DNA of 64,000 nucleotides, from the NCBI GenBank assembly GCA_021495925.1, contig JAKEKT010000063.1, forward strand, positions 169,766 through 233,765, in the 5' to 3' direction. Positions within the stretch are counted from its first letter, which is position 1, and each line of letters begins with the position of its first letter. A program made the position numbers and the translations under genes. Below the pieces are notes generated by a model, which was given only the letters and a program-made list of their open reading frames with translations, was not told where the DNA came from and searched no databases. The stretch is from Diplodia intermedia. Its lineage: Eukaryota > Ascomycota > Dothideomycetes > Botryosphaeriales > Botryosphaeriaceae. Shown here piece after piece: positions 13,146-24,248 of this stretch.

Positions 13146-14570
13146 ATGAAGTTCGGCCACGTTTTCCAGGACCACCTCGAGCGGGACGGATTCCCCGCTC
13201 ACTGGGTCGCCTCGGCCATCTCCTACCGCAAACTCAAAAAATGCATCAAGAGGGTGGAACACGAACTCGCCGGCCTAGGGCTTGACGCAACCACGCTAGG
13301 GCAGCTGCTGAGGACGGCAGAGCGAGAACGGGACGAACGCCTTGCCGAGTACCTCCTCTCCAAACCACAGTCTTCGCCCCGAGATGCAGCTGCACCCGTC
13401 CTCTTCCAGCCCAAGCTGTTCATTGCCATCGACGCCGAATCCGGGGCCCCGCTAGATGCCCACCTGTCTCCTCTGACCAGGCAATATATCCAGCGACTTG
13501 CCCTTGCCCAGCAGCTCTCTCGTCTGAATACCCATGCCTCGCAGTCAGCAGCGGACCAAAATTCGGGAGAGTCTTCACGGGGCACCTCATCGGACGGGGC
13601 CAGCAGCCCCGACCCTATCCGCCCTCATCGCATGGTCGAACTTCCCTTGACCTCGGACTTGGAGTTTTTCAGCATCCTCCAGAACGAGTTGTTCGGGTTG
13701 GCCACTTTGCAAGCCCAAGAGCAGGCAAGGCTGACTAAGGAGGTGACGGCGCTGGGATTGACTGTGACCAAGGTCACCGAGCCAAATCGGAAATCGGCTG
13801 CGAAGACGGACATGGCCAAATGGCGCAAGATATTCGAGCTCTACCTGGAATCGAGCATCTTCTTCTCCACAACCGAACTTGACCACGGCAAGCATGACTC
13901 CGTGAAGGCGCAGGCGCTTCTTCAAGCCTTCTCGGATGATCTCAAACGACAGCATGTCGCTTCAACCTTCAAGAGGAAAGAGAGCAGTGTCGCTCTGGAG
14001 CAGTTCCTGCAGTTGAACATGGCAGTACTCCAAAGCCTCAGATTCCAAGAAATCAATGACCTCGCCATGCAAAAAATCCTCAAGAGTGAGTACTGCTACA
14101 TGCGGCATGCTTGTTCCTCTGACTGATAAGCTGCAGAGTTTGACAAACGAACGGCGCTAGGCGTGAAGTCCACCTTTCCGGCGGCCCTGCGGCAGAACAT
14201 GCCACGAGACATTGCAAAAGCCATCTGCTACCAAGTCTCGACCGAACTACTGCCGATAGTGCCTCAGCTGGACGATTACCTCTGCCCCGTGTGCTTCAGC
14301 ATCTCGTATCGTCCGGTGCGCTTGCGCTGCCAGCACATCTTCTGCATCCGTTGCTTGGTTGTCTTGCAGAGAGCGGAGGAAAGGCACTGTCCGTTGTGCC
14401 GGGGAGACGTGGTCATGGAGGCAGATAGCGGAAACCTAGACCCTGCCTTGGCTGACTTCCTCTTCAAGTATTTCCCGGACGAGGTGAAGCTCAAGCAGAA
14501 GGAAAACGTAAAGGCAGCCGGTGTGGATCAATATGGAGAGGCGTACAATGACAAGTGTGTTGTCATGTAA
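13146..14570 (+). CDS. SPX-RING E3 ubiquitin ligase
   Basis: Exons 13146-14085 and 14137-14570 (donor GTGAGT, acceptor CTGCAG, phase 1) give 457 residues. The N-terminus is an SPX domain: it starts MKFGHVFQDHLERD and has the lysine helix SYRKLKKCIK that binds inositol pyrophosphates. A variable Ser/Gly linker and the later SPX helices follow (KWRKIFELYLESSIFFSTTELD). The C-terminal part is a C3HC4 RING (CPVC, CQHIFCIRC, CPLC). The architecture matches fungal SPX-RING ligases such as fission yeast Pqr1, which limits phosphate uptake and polyphosphate stores; the assignment is by architecture. The protein ends in CVVM, a CaaX-like prenylation box, which would attach the ligase to a membrane. 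Confidence 0.9.
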
Positions 14571-14890
14571 GAAACCAGCGTTGTTTGTGGTTTTTTTTTT
14601 ATCAATAGTAAGTCCAACTGCACCCGCAAGACAACCCGCTGCTGATTTCAAGCGGATTTGTCCAGGCAGGAAGCGAAGCATGATACCCAAGCTCTACTAA
14701 TAATCCAATCTTTCTAATCATTCAATTACTTTGCTTTGAGTGTCTATTCGGTGTGCTTGAGCCCTTGCAACATAGTTGCATCTATATGACAGTGTGGGGG
14801 TATGCTCTCTATCTCTTTCTATCCAATGGAAACGCCCGGCTTCCCTAATAATCATTAACATTTCCTACCCTTCGTGACGACTTTGACGCA
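14571..14890. other. Short convergent intergenic gap
   Basis: It contains the 3' ends of two convergent genes, with a run of Ts at about 14592-14601. Nothing else is seen. Confidence 0.4.
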
Positions 14891-16664
14891 TCAGACAATC
14901 ATCCATTCGATCCCGAGCCTCTTCAGCTTCTGCAGCCAGCCCTCCTTCGCCCCCCTCGCCCCATCAACCGGACAGAATACTCCATCAGTGCTCCAAAGTA
15001 CCTGCAGCGTTTCGAGTGCGGTAGGCAAATAGCCCCAAAGCATAATCCGCCACAGCATGACCAGCCGATCCGCGACCCAAGCGCGACGCTCCGGCTCCTC
15101 GCTCTCGGCGCCAGCGACAAACGTGGGCCAGGCGGTGCCCTTGATGAGGCTGTCGTCGCGGCCGATGAGGGCGAGGTGGTGTATGACGTCGGCGACGAGC
15201 GCCTCGATCTGGATGGCGTCGAGCAGGTGCGCCGTCGGCTGCACGGCGCGGTGGATGTACAGGCAGATGGCCGACTTGTGCGCCGACGCGACGTGCACGC
15301 GCGACTCGAAGTCGTCGGCGTGCTGCGACGAGATGCCCTGCACCCCCTGCGCCCACGCGTGGACGTCGAAGGACTGCGCGCGCGAAAGGAGGGCGGCCGC
15401 TCCGTCCGCCAGCGACGATGCTTGATCGGACGGTGTCGGATGCACGCCGCTGCTCAGGTACGAGGCCGAGAGCATGATTTGCAGCAGCACCGAGGGGCAG
15501 GAGAGGTAGCTGTTGGATTCGGCGCGTTCCAGCAGCGGGAGCACGTACTGGAAGTGCCGGTCCGCGTTCGCTCGCGAGCGTGAGGACGCCACCATGGAGC
15601 CGAGGATGTAGAAGCTGACCTTTGTATCAGCCCTCTGCCCCTGGAGACAACGGGACGGAGAGAGGAGACTTACGTCAAGCAGTCGGAAACGACATAGTCG
15701 CGTAGCTTGCCCATCATCGGAGAGCTGCTCTCGGAGCCGAAGCACTCGATCAGCCTCCTGGCGCCTTCGACGTGCACGATGCAGTCGCCCTTGCCGGAGG
15801 TGATGAGCTCGAAGTTGGCGAAGAGGTGGATGGCGGCGAGGAGGACGTCGCGGTTGCCCGTGTTGACGTGCTGCAGCGCGTGGCGCAGGAGGCGCAGCGC
15901 CTTCTGCTTCGCGACCAGGGCGTCGTGGTAGAAGCGGGCGGCCTGGCCGCTTAGTTCCTGGAGCGGTTGCGAGTGGATGACGCTGCTCTGGCCCGGTGCG
16001 ATGCCCTTCAGCGACTGCGCCGCCACGGCCGCGCTCTGGGTCTCCATGGCGTAGCGGTTGGCCATGTGCACGGCCGAGTTGGCAATGGCCATGTGCAGCA
16101 GCACTGCGTGCTCTCGGGTCAGCGGAATGAGGTCGCGGAAGGGGTTGAGGTTGGGCATGTCGTATGTCACGAGAGACTTGCAAAATTCGTCGGCGACTGG
16201 ACGGCTGCGTCAGAAGTCAAGCCAACACGGCCGCGGCGAAGAGTCTTACAATGAGAAAGATAGAGGCGGGACGAGTGGCCCAGGTCTTGGAAGATGGGAT
16301 CTATTAGAGATGGTTGCAGTGGCTCCGTCCATGCATTGCTACTTTTCAAAACAAGTTCCTGGGATGTCATGTTGCTGCCATGTTGGTGAGTGTCCTCCAT
16401 GCCCGTCCCCAAGCCCGCAGACATGGCCTGCACGTCATCTCTCCGCGGCGGCTTTGCTGGCGTCTGAACTGGGATGGTCTTGCCCATCATCTTCCCGCGG
16501 CTGGCGACGCCCTGGTCCCACAAGAACAGCTTCCCATAGCCGAGACATTCCTGGCCCGTCTTGGAGCATTTGCGACAGCCCGGGAGAGTGCGGTCACACT
16601 TGAGTCGGCGACGGCGGCAGTTGTGGCAAGGCTTCGAGGGCGGCTCGTCCTGGCCGGACGACAT
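14891..16664 (-). CDS. Zn2Cys6 transcription factor (Fungal_trans_2 type)
   Basis: Three exons, 16664-16250, 16196-15674 and 15614-14891, encode 553 residues; both introns have GTAAG donors and keep phase. The N-terminus holds the Zn2Cys6 cluster CHNCRRRRLKCDRTLPGC followed by CSKTGQECLGYG. Next comes the KLFLWDQGVASRG stretch common in this subfamily, and then a helical domain opening with LVTYDMPNLNPFRDL, the usual start of the Fungal_trans_2 (DUF3468) region. It is a nuclear regulator that would bind CGG-type half sites. It is divergent from the MFS transporter across 673 bases, and the P450 is the next gene, which suggests a local pathway regulator; this is inference. An upstream Met at 16733 would add 23 residues and looks less likely. 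Confidence 0.9.
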
Positions 16665-17337
16665 CCGGTCCGTGCGGGCTGCTTGGTAAGAGGAAAGGTA
16701 GGCTTTCCACCGGGCAGAAGGAAAAAGAAACAAGGGCCGGCAGGCTGGAATCCGGAGAACGCAGCAGCAGATCGGCTTGGCTTTGCAGACTAGCGGGTAG
16801 ATTTCTGATAAGAGCGGTTATATTAGGCGGTGGGGTCCCTGGGCGGGAGAGGAAAAGATGGCGATGGAAGGAGTCGGAGGAGGCAACGCACGTCGGTCAT
16901 TGCGGCTTGGCTGCCTGTTCGGGTTTAGCGCCGCGCCGCACCTTAGCAATCCCCTCCGCAACATCTCTGCAATTCAACGACAGAATAACGGTAAACGGGA
17001 TTTCCATCAGGTGCTTTTCGTGGTCTTTGGAAGTTGAGAACTGATCGTCTTTTTGCATTGTATTGCGGCTGCGCCGGTGAAGTGACGGTTAGAACCGCAA
17101 TTGCTGGCATTCGGCCTACGGGTAGCTGCGCAGTCAAGCGACTACATCACACATGTAAAAGGCCGCATGTGGAAGCCAAGCCTCTGCCCGCACCCGGCAC
17201 TGGTGTTGGCCACCATGATGACGGATCCCTCGCTGTTACCTTCCGGCACCTGTCCCCTCTTATGATAAAACCGCTGCGCAGTTCCCACGTCCTGGAAAAT
17301 GCATCTGCACTTCTCCTGAGCCTTTACAGACGAAGTC
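16665..17337. promoter_or_regulatory. Divergent promoter of regulator and transporter
   Basis: This 673-base gap separates the starts of the Zn2Cys6 factor and the MFS gene and must carry both promoters. I see no clear TATA box. CGG triplets are frequent, but none forms an arrangement I would call an operator without comparison to related genomes. Confidence 0.4.
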
Positions 17338-18983
17338 ATGGCAGTCCAAGCCTTTCCTGGATCCGACACACGGTGCAGCTCTCCCCTTGAGCCTGCCGCA
17401 GTCGACGTCGAGAAACTCGGAAGAGAGAGACCAGCCATCTTCACGACCAAGGTTGCGGAATACTGCTTCTGCTTTTCGCTGCTGGCTTCCATGTTCATGG
17501 CGGTGAGCTCTTTGTCTTTCATCCCTCTCCATGGACACGCTTGCTGACAGAGCACAGGAGTACTTCATCAGCGGATTCCACATCATCCTTCCCGCCCTGA
17601 CAACTTCCCTCGACATTCCTACCGCCGCACAAAGCTGGCCCGCCAGCGTCTTCTCCCTCGTCACTGGCTCTTTCATCCTACCATGCGGTCGTCTAGCGGA
17701 TATATTTGGAGCACGCATGCTGTTCGTCTGTGGACTGGTGTGGTTCGCCATCTGGTCTCTGGTTGCCGGCTTCAGCCAGAACTACATCATGCTCATCGTC
17801 TGCCGTGCTCTGAGCGGCCTTGGCCCAGCTGCCTTTATGCCCGCTGGCATCATGCTGCTAGGCACCGTGTACAGGCCAGGGCCTCGGAAGAATCTCATCT
17901 TCAGCTTCTACGGCGCTTTCGCTCCCATCGGATTCTTCACCGGCATCTTCTTCGGAGGAGTCAGCGGCGAATTGCTCAGTTGGGGCTGGTACTTCTACTT
18001 CGGCACCATCTTCCTCGCAATCGTCATCGTGATATCCGTCTTCTTCGTCCCCGACGACCGCCCCGATGGCAGGGAGACCAACATCAAGATGGATTGGTGG
18101 GGTCTCGTCACGATTGTGCCCGGCCTCCTTTTGGTCGTTTTTGCCATTACCGACTGCTCCCACGCCGACCACGGCTGGGCCAACCCATACATTGTTGTCA
18201 CCTTCGTCGTTGGTGTGCTTTGTCTTCTTGCCGCCTTCTACGTCGAGGGCTGGGTGGCGGACCAACCACTGCTCCCGTTCGACATTTTCGCACCAAAGTC
18301 CATCAAGCCCCTCGTCATTGGCTTGTTTTTCTCGTACGGCGTGTACGGCGTCTACCTTTTCTACGCCAGCTTTTAGTAAGTGAAAGCCCCGACGCCACTG
18401 AACCGTGCAAAATTCCAACCAAAACTCCAGCATCGAGCTCGTCCTCGGCATCGGAACGCTGCAAACCACGGCATGGTTCGCCCCCATGGCCGCAGGCGGC
18501 CTCATCCTTTCCACCGTCGGGGGGCTGGTGATGCACCTGCTGCCGGGCAAGGCGCTGATAGTGCTGGCGGCGGCGGTGCAGGTCGTCTGCTGCCTGCTCT
18601 TCGCCCTCATGCCCGACCATCCCAACTACTGGGCGTGGGTCTTCCCGGCCATGGTGTGCGCCACGCTCGGCGTCGACGTAACCTTTTCCGTCACCAATGT
18701 CTTCATCACCACCAGCATGCCGCGCCACCGCCAGGGGCTCGCCGGTGCCCTTATCAACACCACCCTTTTCCTTGGCATCGGATTCTTCCTTGGCGTCGCC
18801 GACCTAGCCGTGAGCAGCACCGAGCGACTCGGTCGCAAGGGGAGCTACAAGGTGGCTTTCTGGTTCGGTGTTGCGTGCTCCAGCGTCGCATGCTTTGCAT
18901 TCCTTTTTGTGAAGATGGGCAGAGCAAAGGGCGAACTTACGCACGAGGAGAGGGCGCAGTTGGAGGTGGAGGAGGCAGGATGA
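17338..18983 (+). CDS. MFS transporter, DHA2-like (14 TM)
   Basis: Exons 17338-17502, 17558-18375 and 18431-18983 give 511 residues with phase-correct introns (GTGAGC...CACAG; GTAAGT...CTCCAG). The protein is hydrophobic through most of its length, consistent with 14 spans. Signature A-type sequence GRLADIFGARML sits between TM2 and TM3, and RALSGLGPAAFMPAG matches the motif B/C region of drug:proton antiporters. It resembles the yeast Amf1/YOR378W and Atr1 group, whose substrates range from ammonium and boron to drugs, so the substrate is open. The N-terminal 35 residues are hydrophilic and cytosolic. It lies between a divergent Zn2Cys6 regulator and a P450 on the same strand. Confidence 0.9.
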
Positions 18984-19603
18984 AGTATGAGTTGTGGCCT
19001 TTTGTCTCTAATCACGTGGGTTTGCTGCGCCACAATCTCTCGTCTACTTGTTGAAACCGAGTTTCACGAAGTGCCTAGATCCGCACTAGATGTTAGGTAG
19101 AATCCGCTTCATGCGCACTTTGAACATGGCTGAGAGCCTCAGCCTCATTGTGCACAGGTGTCGAAGGTGGCTAATGATCCGTTGCGGTAGCGTTTCAGGT
19201 TGGCGTTGTTAAACGTGCAGATAAATCTATTTTGAGTCCTTCGTCAAACTCAGAAACCGAGAACAGCTCGCTATTATTGACCAATCATCTCCAGCGTAAT
19301 TTCCCATGCTTTTCCGGTATCTTATCTTGTACCCTTCCGCCGTTTGTCCCTGCAAATCTCCGTGCACAGACTCTATCCGAGCAAAACGTGCAGTAATCCG
19401 AACAGTTCGGATGTCCTAAAGCGGGCGTTGTGCGAATACGACACCACCCTTTTGTAATCCGAGACGCAGCTCGGAACCGGCATCTATCCACAATGGCCAT
19501 TCATAGGTTGACGCGTGTAAGGGTTCGAGTATATAACCCTATCGTAGGGTGCAACGGCTAGCACTTAAACATTCCCAACCACTCCCTTTCACACGCCATC
19601 ACC
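18984..19603. other. Intergenic, P450 promoter region
   Basis: A 620-base gap between the MFS gene and the P450. Apart from the TATA box near 19530, I see no distinct element. No coding frame is supported. Confidence 0.4.
19530..19537 (+). promoter_or_regulatory. TATA box of the P450 gene
   Basis: TATATAAC lies about 70 bases before the P450 start codon at 19604, a normal place for a core promoter in filamentous fungi. Strong TATA boxes often mark regulated rather than housekeeping genes. Confidence 0.55.
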
Positions 19604-21417
19604 ATGTCACTTAACAGTAGCGAGACCGATATTGTTGCTCCGGGGGTACGGTACCCTGTGTTGGTTGCTGTTGTCGTTGTCATCATCACCACCACATTCT
19701 ACAATGTAATTGCCGGATTCCTTGGTCCACGAGCCTGGAGCGGATTCCCCACGGTCGGCAAAGAGCCAGGAGAATGGACGAACAAGCCCGCGCAACAGCG
19801 TTGGTTCACGCAGAGCAAGCAGCTGTTGAAGCAAGGACTGGAAAAGGTACGTAACACTGAATCCGCCGTAAAGGCCCAACGTCGCTAATTTTCTCGTGCA
19901 GTTCAGCGGCCCCTTCCAAATGTTCAACCCCTCTGGAGTCCTTCTGGTCATTCCCCCGAAGTTTGCCGATGAGATCCGCAACGACGAGCGCCTCAGCTTC
20001 AATGCCTTTATGGAGAAGGTGAATCATCTTGAACCCAAAGCTCGATGCTTCCCCCCGCTAACGCCATGGTAGACTTTCTTCGTTGGTTACCCGGAATTCT
20101 CAGCTTTCCATGCCGTGACGCAGGGCGAGATCATGCAGGAGACGGTCCGCACGAAATTGACGCAGGCTTTGGGTGTGTTCGCCAGAGGCTGCCATCAGAC
20201 AAGGAACTCGACGGCTAACGATATCCCCCAGGCCACATCACCACCGACCTCTCGAAGGAGATGGCCATGATCTGCACCGACCTTCTCCCGTCCAGCGCCG
20301 AATGGAGCAAAACCACCTTCTCGACCCTCGCCACCGAAATCGCGGCGCGCATGTCGGCCAAGGTCTTCCTCGGCGAGCCCCTCTGCCGCAACCGCGAACT
20401 CGTCGACATCTCCATCGCCTTCACGCACGACGCCTTCAAGGCCAAGATGGCGCTCGAGCGCGTGCCCGCGCCGCTCCGGCCCCTCGCCCGCCACTGGCTG
20501 CCCGAGATGGCCCGCGTGCGCGCGATCCAGAAGACCATGGCGACGCTGATCGAGCCCGAGCTCCAGGCGCGGCGCGCGCGCAAGGCGCAGCTCGAGGCGG
20601 CGGGCGAGCCGGTGCCCAAGCCGGCCGACTCGCTCGAGTGGATGGACGCCGTGGCGCGCGGCCGGCCGTGGGACTTTGCCGCCGCGCAGCTGCTGCTCAA
20701 CTTCAACGCCATCCACACGACGTCGCTGACCCTGACGCATCTGATGTTCGACCTGGTTGCGGACAAGGGGTGCGTGGACCAGCTCAGGCGCGAGATCGTC
20801 GAGGTGCTGGGCGAGGACCAAGGCTGGAAGAAGACGAGCCTGTACAAGATGAAGCTGTTGGACAGCTGCATGAAGGAGAGCCAGCGCATCAACGTCCAGA
20901 GTCCTCGTGAGTTTTTTCCCTTTCCCCTCCCCTGGACCCCTCGGTTCCCCTGCAAGTACTCACTGTCTCTCCAGTCTTCATGAACCGCGTGGCCATCGCC
21001 CCCGTCCAACTCTCCGACGGCACCGTCATCCCCAAGGGCGCCACCGTCGCCGTGCCCACGCTGCACATGCAGGAGGCCGGCGGAACCTGGGGCACCAACC
21101 CCACCACCTTCGACGGCGCCCGTTTCCTGCGCATGCGCCAGGAGCCCGGCAACGAGAACCGCTGGCAGTTCGTCACCACCAGCGTCGAGCACCTCGGCTT
21201 CGGTCACGGCAAGCACGCCTGCCCCGGCCGCTTCTTCGCCTCCAACGAGATCAAGATCGCCGTCGCCCACCTGCTGCTGAAGTACGACTGGCAGTTCGAA
21301 GAGGGACGCAACAGGCCCAAGACGGTCAACGACGGCACCGGCCAGAACTTGCCCGATGCCAAGGCCGCGGTGGAGTTCAGGGCGCGGACGCCCGAGATCG
21401 ATATCGATTCGCTTTGA
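19604..21417 (+). CDS. Cytochrome P450 monooxygenase
   Basis: Five exons, 19604-19846, 19902-20018, 20073-20172, 20232-20906 and 20975-21417, give 525 residues. An N-terminal membrane anchor (VLVAVVVVIITTTFY) places it on the ER. The I-helix region reads NFNAIHTTS, the K-helix ExxR is in KESQR, and the haem loop is FGHGKHACPG with the ligand Cys near 461. The loop and the following RFFASNEIK are typical of the fungal group that includes ent-kaurene oxidase-like and other secondary-metabolite P450s; the substrate cannot be read from sequence. It follows the MFS gene on the same strand, so the enzyme, exporter and regulator may act together. Codon use is very GC-rich in exon 4. Confidence 0.92.
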
Positions 21418-21670
21418 GTCGTGTCGAATGGTTTTTCTGTCTATTCTGCGTTATATAGGAGTTTAGCTGTTCATGGATTTCTTCCGAGTCATTTTTGTCG
21501 TATCTACAACCACGCACCAAAGGATATACACTCCGAAAACTCGTTTTACGACAATAAGCCAGACACCGTCCATCTCTCAACCATGCAGCATTCCGCGAGG
21601 ATGCAAGCCTCTAAAAGGAATAGACCTCCCAATGCCTCTACGAGACCTCTTTACAGATGCATTTCCCCCT

Positions 21671-24028
21671 CTAATCATGCACACCCCACTTACCCACCTC
21701 CTTCATCGCCTCCGCGCCACCCTCGGCCAGCTCCTCCCGTCCCAAAACGCCAGCGACGCACCTCCACCCGTCCCTACCACCACCCCACCGCAGTACCTCC
21801 TCTCTGTACCGTGCACCCGCCTCCCTATCAATGCTCTTCTTTCCCTCCTGGAAGACATCCTTCCAGAGCTTGCCAGCGATCGCCCTGTCGAAGAGGTACG
21901 AGTAGTATGTGGCGCCATACCCGAACAGGTGTCCAAAGAAGCCTTGCCAAGCAGTGCCCGCCGGCTCGGGGATGGTCTGGTGCGTGTTGTAGATGTCGTG
22001 ATACGTCTTGGTGCTGTCGAAGCCCGCTTCGAGCGGCAGGGCCGAGTGGTACGCCTGGTCGAGCATGGCGAGCAGGATCTGCGCCTCGATCTCGGCACCG
22101 CTCATGCGCCGGTCGATGGCCACGCGCTCCTCGACCATGCGGTACGGCAGCGGCGCGTCCGTCTCAAAGTGCCGCGCGAACAGCGAGAGCACCTCCGGCG
22201 CCGCCGCGAAGTGCTCCATCAACACCGACGGCAGCTCGGCAAAGTCGGTAGCGCAACGCGTGCCGCTGACGTTTTGCAGCTTCGTACGCCCGCAGATCGA
22301 GTGCACGGCGTGGCCCATTTCGTGGAATAGCGTTTGCACTTCGCGGAAGGTGAGCAACGTCGGGCGTGCGCTGTGCAGGCTTTGGCCAGCAGTGTCGAAG
22401 TCGCAAATCAGCGCAATGGTAGGCAGTTGATAGTAAGAGTTGCCCGTCTTGTCATCACGGTTAATAGCCGACGCCATGCCGTCCGTGGCAGCATCAATGG
22501 GAGAGGAGAAAGGGTGGGAGGTTTGGGCGGCCTCCATGATTTCGTCACCGGAAATCAGACGAGAGCAGCGGAGGGTGAAGTGCGCCGGATTCGGATTCTT
22601 GCCGGGACGGGAGAAAAGATCACAGTACACCACAGCAATGTGTCCCTCTTTCTCATCAATCACATCCAACCGTCTGACATCAGAGTTCCACGTCTCTCCA
22701 GGCAATGTCTCGTGAGGGACTAGCCGAATGCCATAGAGTCTTGTGAAGAGTCGGGAGAGTCCTTGAATGACAGTACCAAGGGAAAAAAAAGACGAAAGGA
22801 AGTCGGGCGAGCGAATGCGAGTGCGGAGAGACGAGAGAAGCTGCTGCGCGTAGTAGTCCCGATCCCAGGCATTCAGACTACCGGGGAAATTGTCACTCCG
22901 CGCGTCAGACTTCTTGAATTCCAGGAGCTCCTGCAGTTCGTTGTTGACTTGAACGTGATTATCCTCGACCAAAGCCCCCAGGAATTGGTTGACGGCTTCC
23001 GGGGTGCTCGCCATTTTGTCACTTAATGCCATGTGTCCAAAAGTATCATAGCCGGAGAGTTTTGCGAGCTCTGCTCTCTTCTTCAGCATCTCTTCCAGTC
23101 GAGAGATGTTTGCCTTCGACGCTGTTCGGTTCGCCACGTAAACATCTCTCCTGACATCGGGGTCCTCGACAGATCTCAAGGCCATCAAGGCAGGCAAGCC
23201 GACAGTGGGTAGCGAAATCTTACCCCATCTGGTCAAGCTCTTTGCCAGGTTAGGGTCCATGCCTTTCAACTTGCTACTGTCGAACTTGAGGTACGGCTTC
23301 TCCGGAGCCATGCCGTCGACGAAGTCATTCCCGGTGTGGGTGATGTCATTAGAGAGGTCAACAAATCGGTGCCTCGTCTCCTCCGGCAGGTCAATGGCAG
23401 ACTTGGAGAAGTCTCTCATCAAGATCTGGGCTACGACCTGTTCTTCCTCGCCCCACGAATCCCAGACCTCGGGGATGGAGGCCGCCTTTTTCAGCTGGTC
23501 ATTCAGGCCCGTTGTAGTGTTTAGCCGGTTCATGTACTCAAACATGATGGCGTAGGCCTGCGTGGCAGCAGCCTGGATCTTGGGGTCAGGATGGGTCGAG
23601 CGCACGAAGTCGGACAGGTCGATGACGCGGCACAGCAAGTCGCTCAGACGGTCGAGGTCCCTCGCGAGCGTCCTGTACTCCTCGACGGAACTGGCCGTCA
23701 GCACCTTGTCCACGATCTTCATGCATTTCTGCAGCGTGACCTCGGCGAAGTGCTGGAAGCCTTCCGGCCGGGTAAGATAGCGGTTCTGGAAAAGGCCGGC
23801 GGACTCGCCCTTGAGCTGCTTCTGAGGGCCGCCGGAGAACTCCTTCCAGAATCGCGGCGAGTCAAAGATGCGGCGCAGCACGCGGTCGTCGTGGTTGGCG
23901 TCGGGAGCGGCGCGAGAGGCGGGCGAGAAGTCAGCGGCGGTTGCGGCAATGGAGGATCCGTACGTCCGCTGCTGCAGGCGTAGGCATTGCGAGCAGGTCC
24001 AGGCGCGTCGCCCGGTGCGCCGCAGCAT
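21671..24028 (-). CDS. OCT1: Mitochondrial intermediate peptidase OCT1
   Basis: A single exon of 785 codons. The N-terminus (MLRRTGRRAWTCSQCLRL) is a basic, acid-free mitochondrial presequence. The M3 metallopeptidase core carries HEMGHAVH near residue 569, the zinc-binding HExxH, with the downstream Glu in the ELPSVLMEHF segment. Length and full-length similarity fit OCT1, the matrix enzyme that removes an octapeptide from many imported proteins after the first processing peptidase cut. The gene is intronless. Its start lies 220 bases from the start of a divergent MICOS gene, so two mitochondrial genes share one promoter interval. Confidence 0.95.
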   Translation of the reverse strand: MLRRTGRRAWTCSQCLRLQQRTYGSSIAATAADFSPASRAAPDANHDDRVLRRIFDSPRFWKEFSGGPQKQLKGESAGLFQNRYLTRPEGFQHFAEVTLQKCMKIVDKVLTASSVEEYRTLARDLDRLSDLLCRVIDLSDFVRSTHPDPKIQAAATQAYAIMFEYMNRLNTTTGLNDQLKKAASIPEVWDSWGEEEQVVAQILMRDFSKSAIDLPEETRHRFVDLSNDITHTGNDFVDGMAPEKPYLKFDSSKLKGMDPNLAKSLTRWGKISLPTVGLPALMALRSVEDPDVRRDVYVANRTASKANISRLEEMLKKRAELAKLSGYDTFGHMALSDKMASTPEAVNQFLGALVEDNHVQVNNELQELLEFKKSDARSDNFPGSLNAWDRDYYAQQLLSSLRTRIRSPDFLSSFFSLGTVIQGLSRLFTRLYGIRLVPHETLPGETWNSDVRRLDVIDEKEGHIAVVYCDLFSRPGKNPNPAHFTLRCSRLISGDEIMEAAQTSHPFSSPIDAATDGMASAINRDDKTGNSYYQLPTIALICDFDTAGQSLHSARPTLLTFREVQTLFHEMGHAVHSICGRTKLQNVSGTRCATDFAELPSVLMEHFAAAPEVLSLFARHFETDAPLPYRMVEERVAIDRRMSGAEIEAQILLAMLDQAYHSALPLEAGFDSTKTYHDIYNTHQTIPEPAGTAWQGFFGHLFGYGATYYSYLFDRAIAGKLWKDVFQEGKKSIDREAGARYREEVLRWGGGRDGWRCVAGVLGREELAEGGAEAMKEVGKWGVHD

Positions 24029-24248
24029 GGTGGCGCGATTTGCGGCGGAGAGGAGGGATGGGAGAGCGGTGGAGAGAGACGTGGTGGTGGAGAGGTGGAG
24101 AAGCTCGGTCGCGCGCTGGACGGGCGGAGAGATGACGCGCGCGGGCTCGGCTTCAATGTGTTGGAAAGCGACGTCCTCGTCCTAATTCAACACCTCGCGT
24201 GCAACTTCCCGTCCGTCGACAACCCATTGCCTCCCACCCCCAGCCCCA
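24029..24248. promoter_or_regulatory. Shared promoter of OCT1 and MICOS gene
   Basis: Only 220 bases separate the two divergent start codons, so both core promoters must lie here. No TATA box is visible on either strand, as expected for housekeeping genes. Confidence 0.6.
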
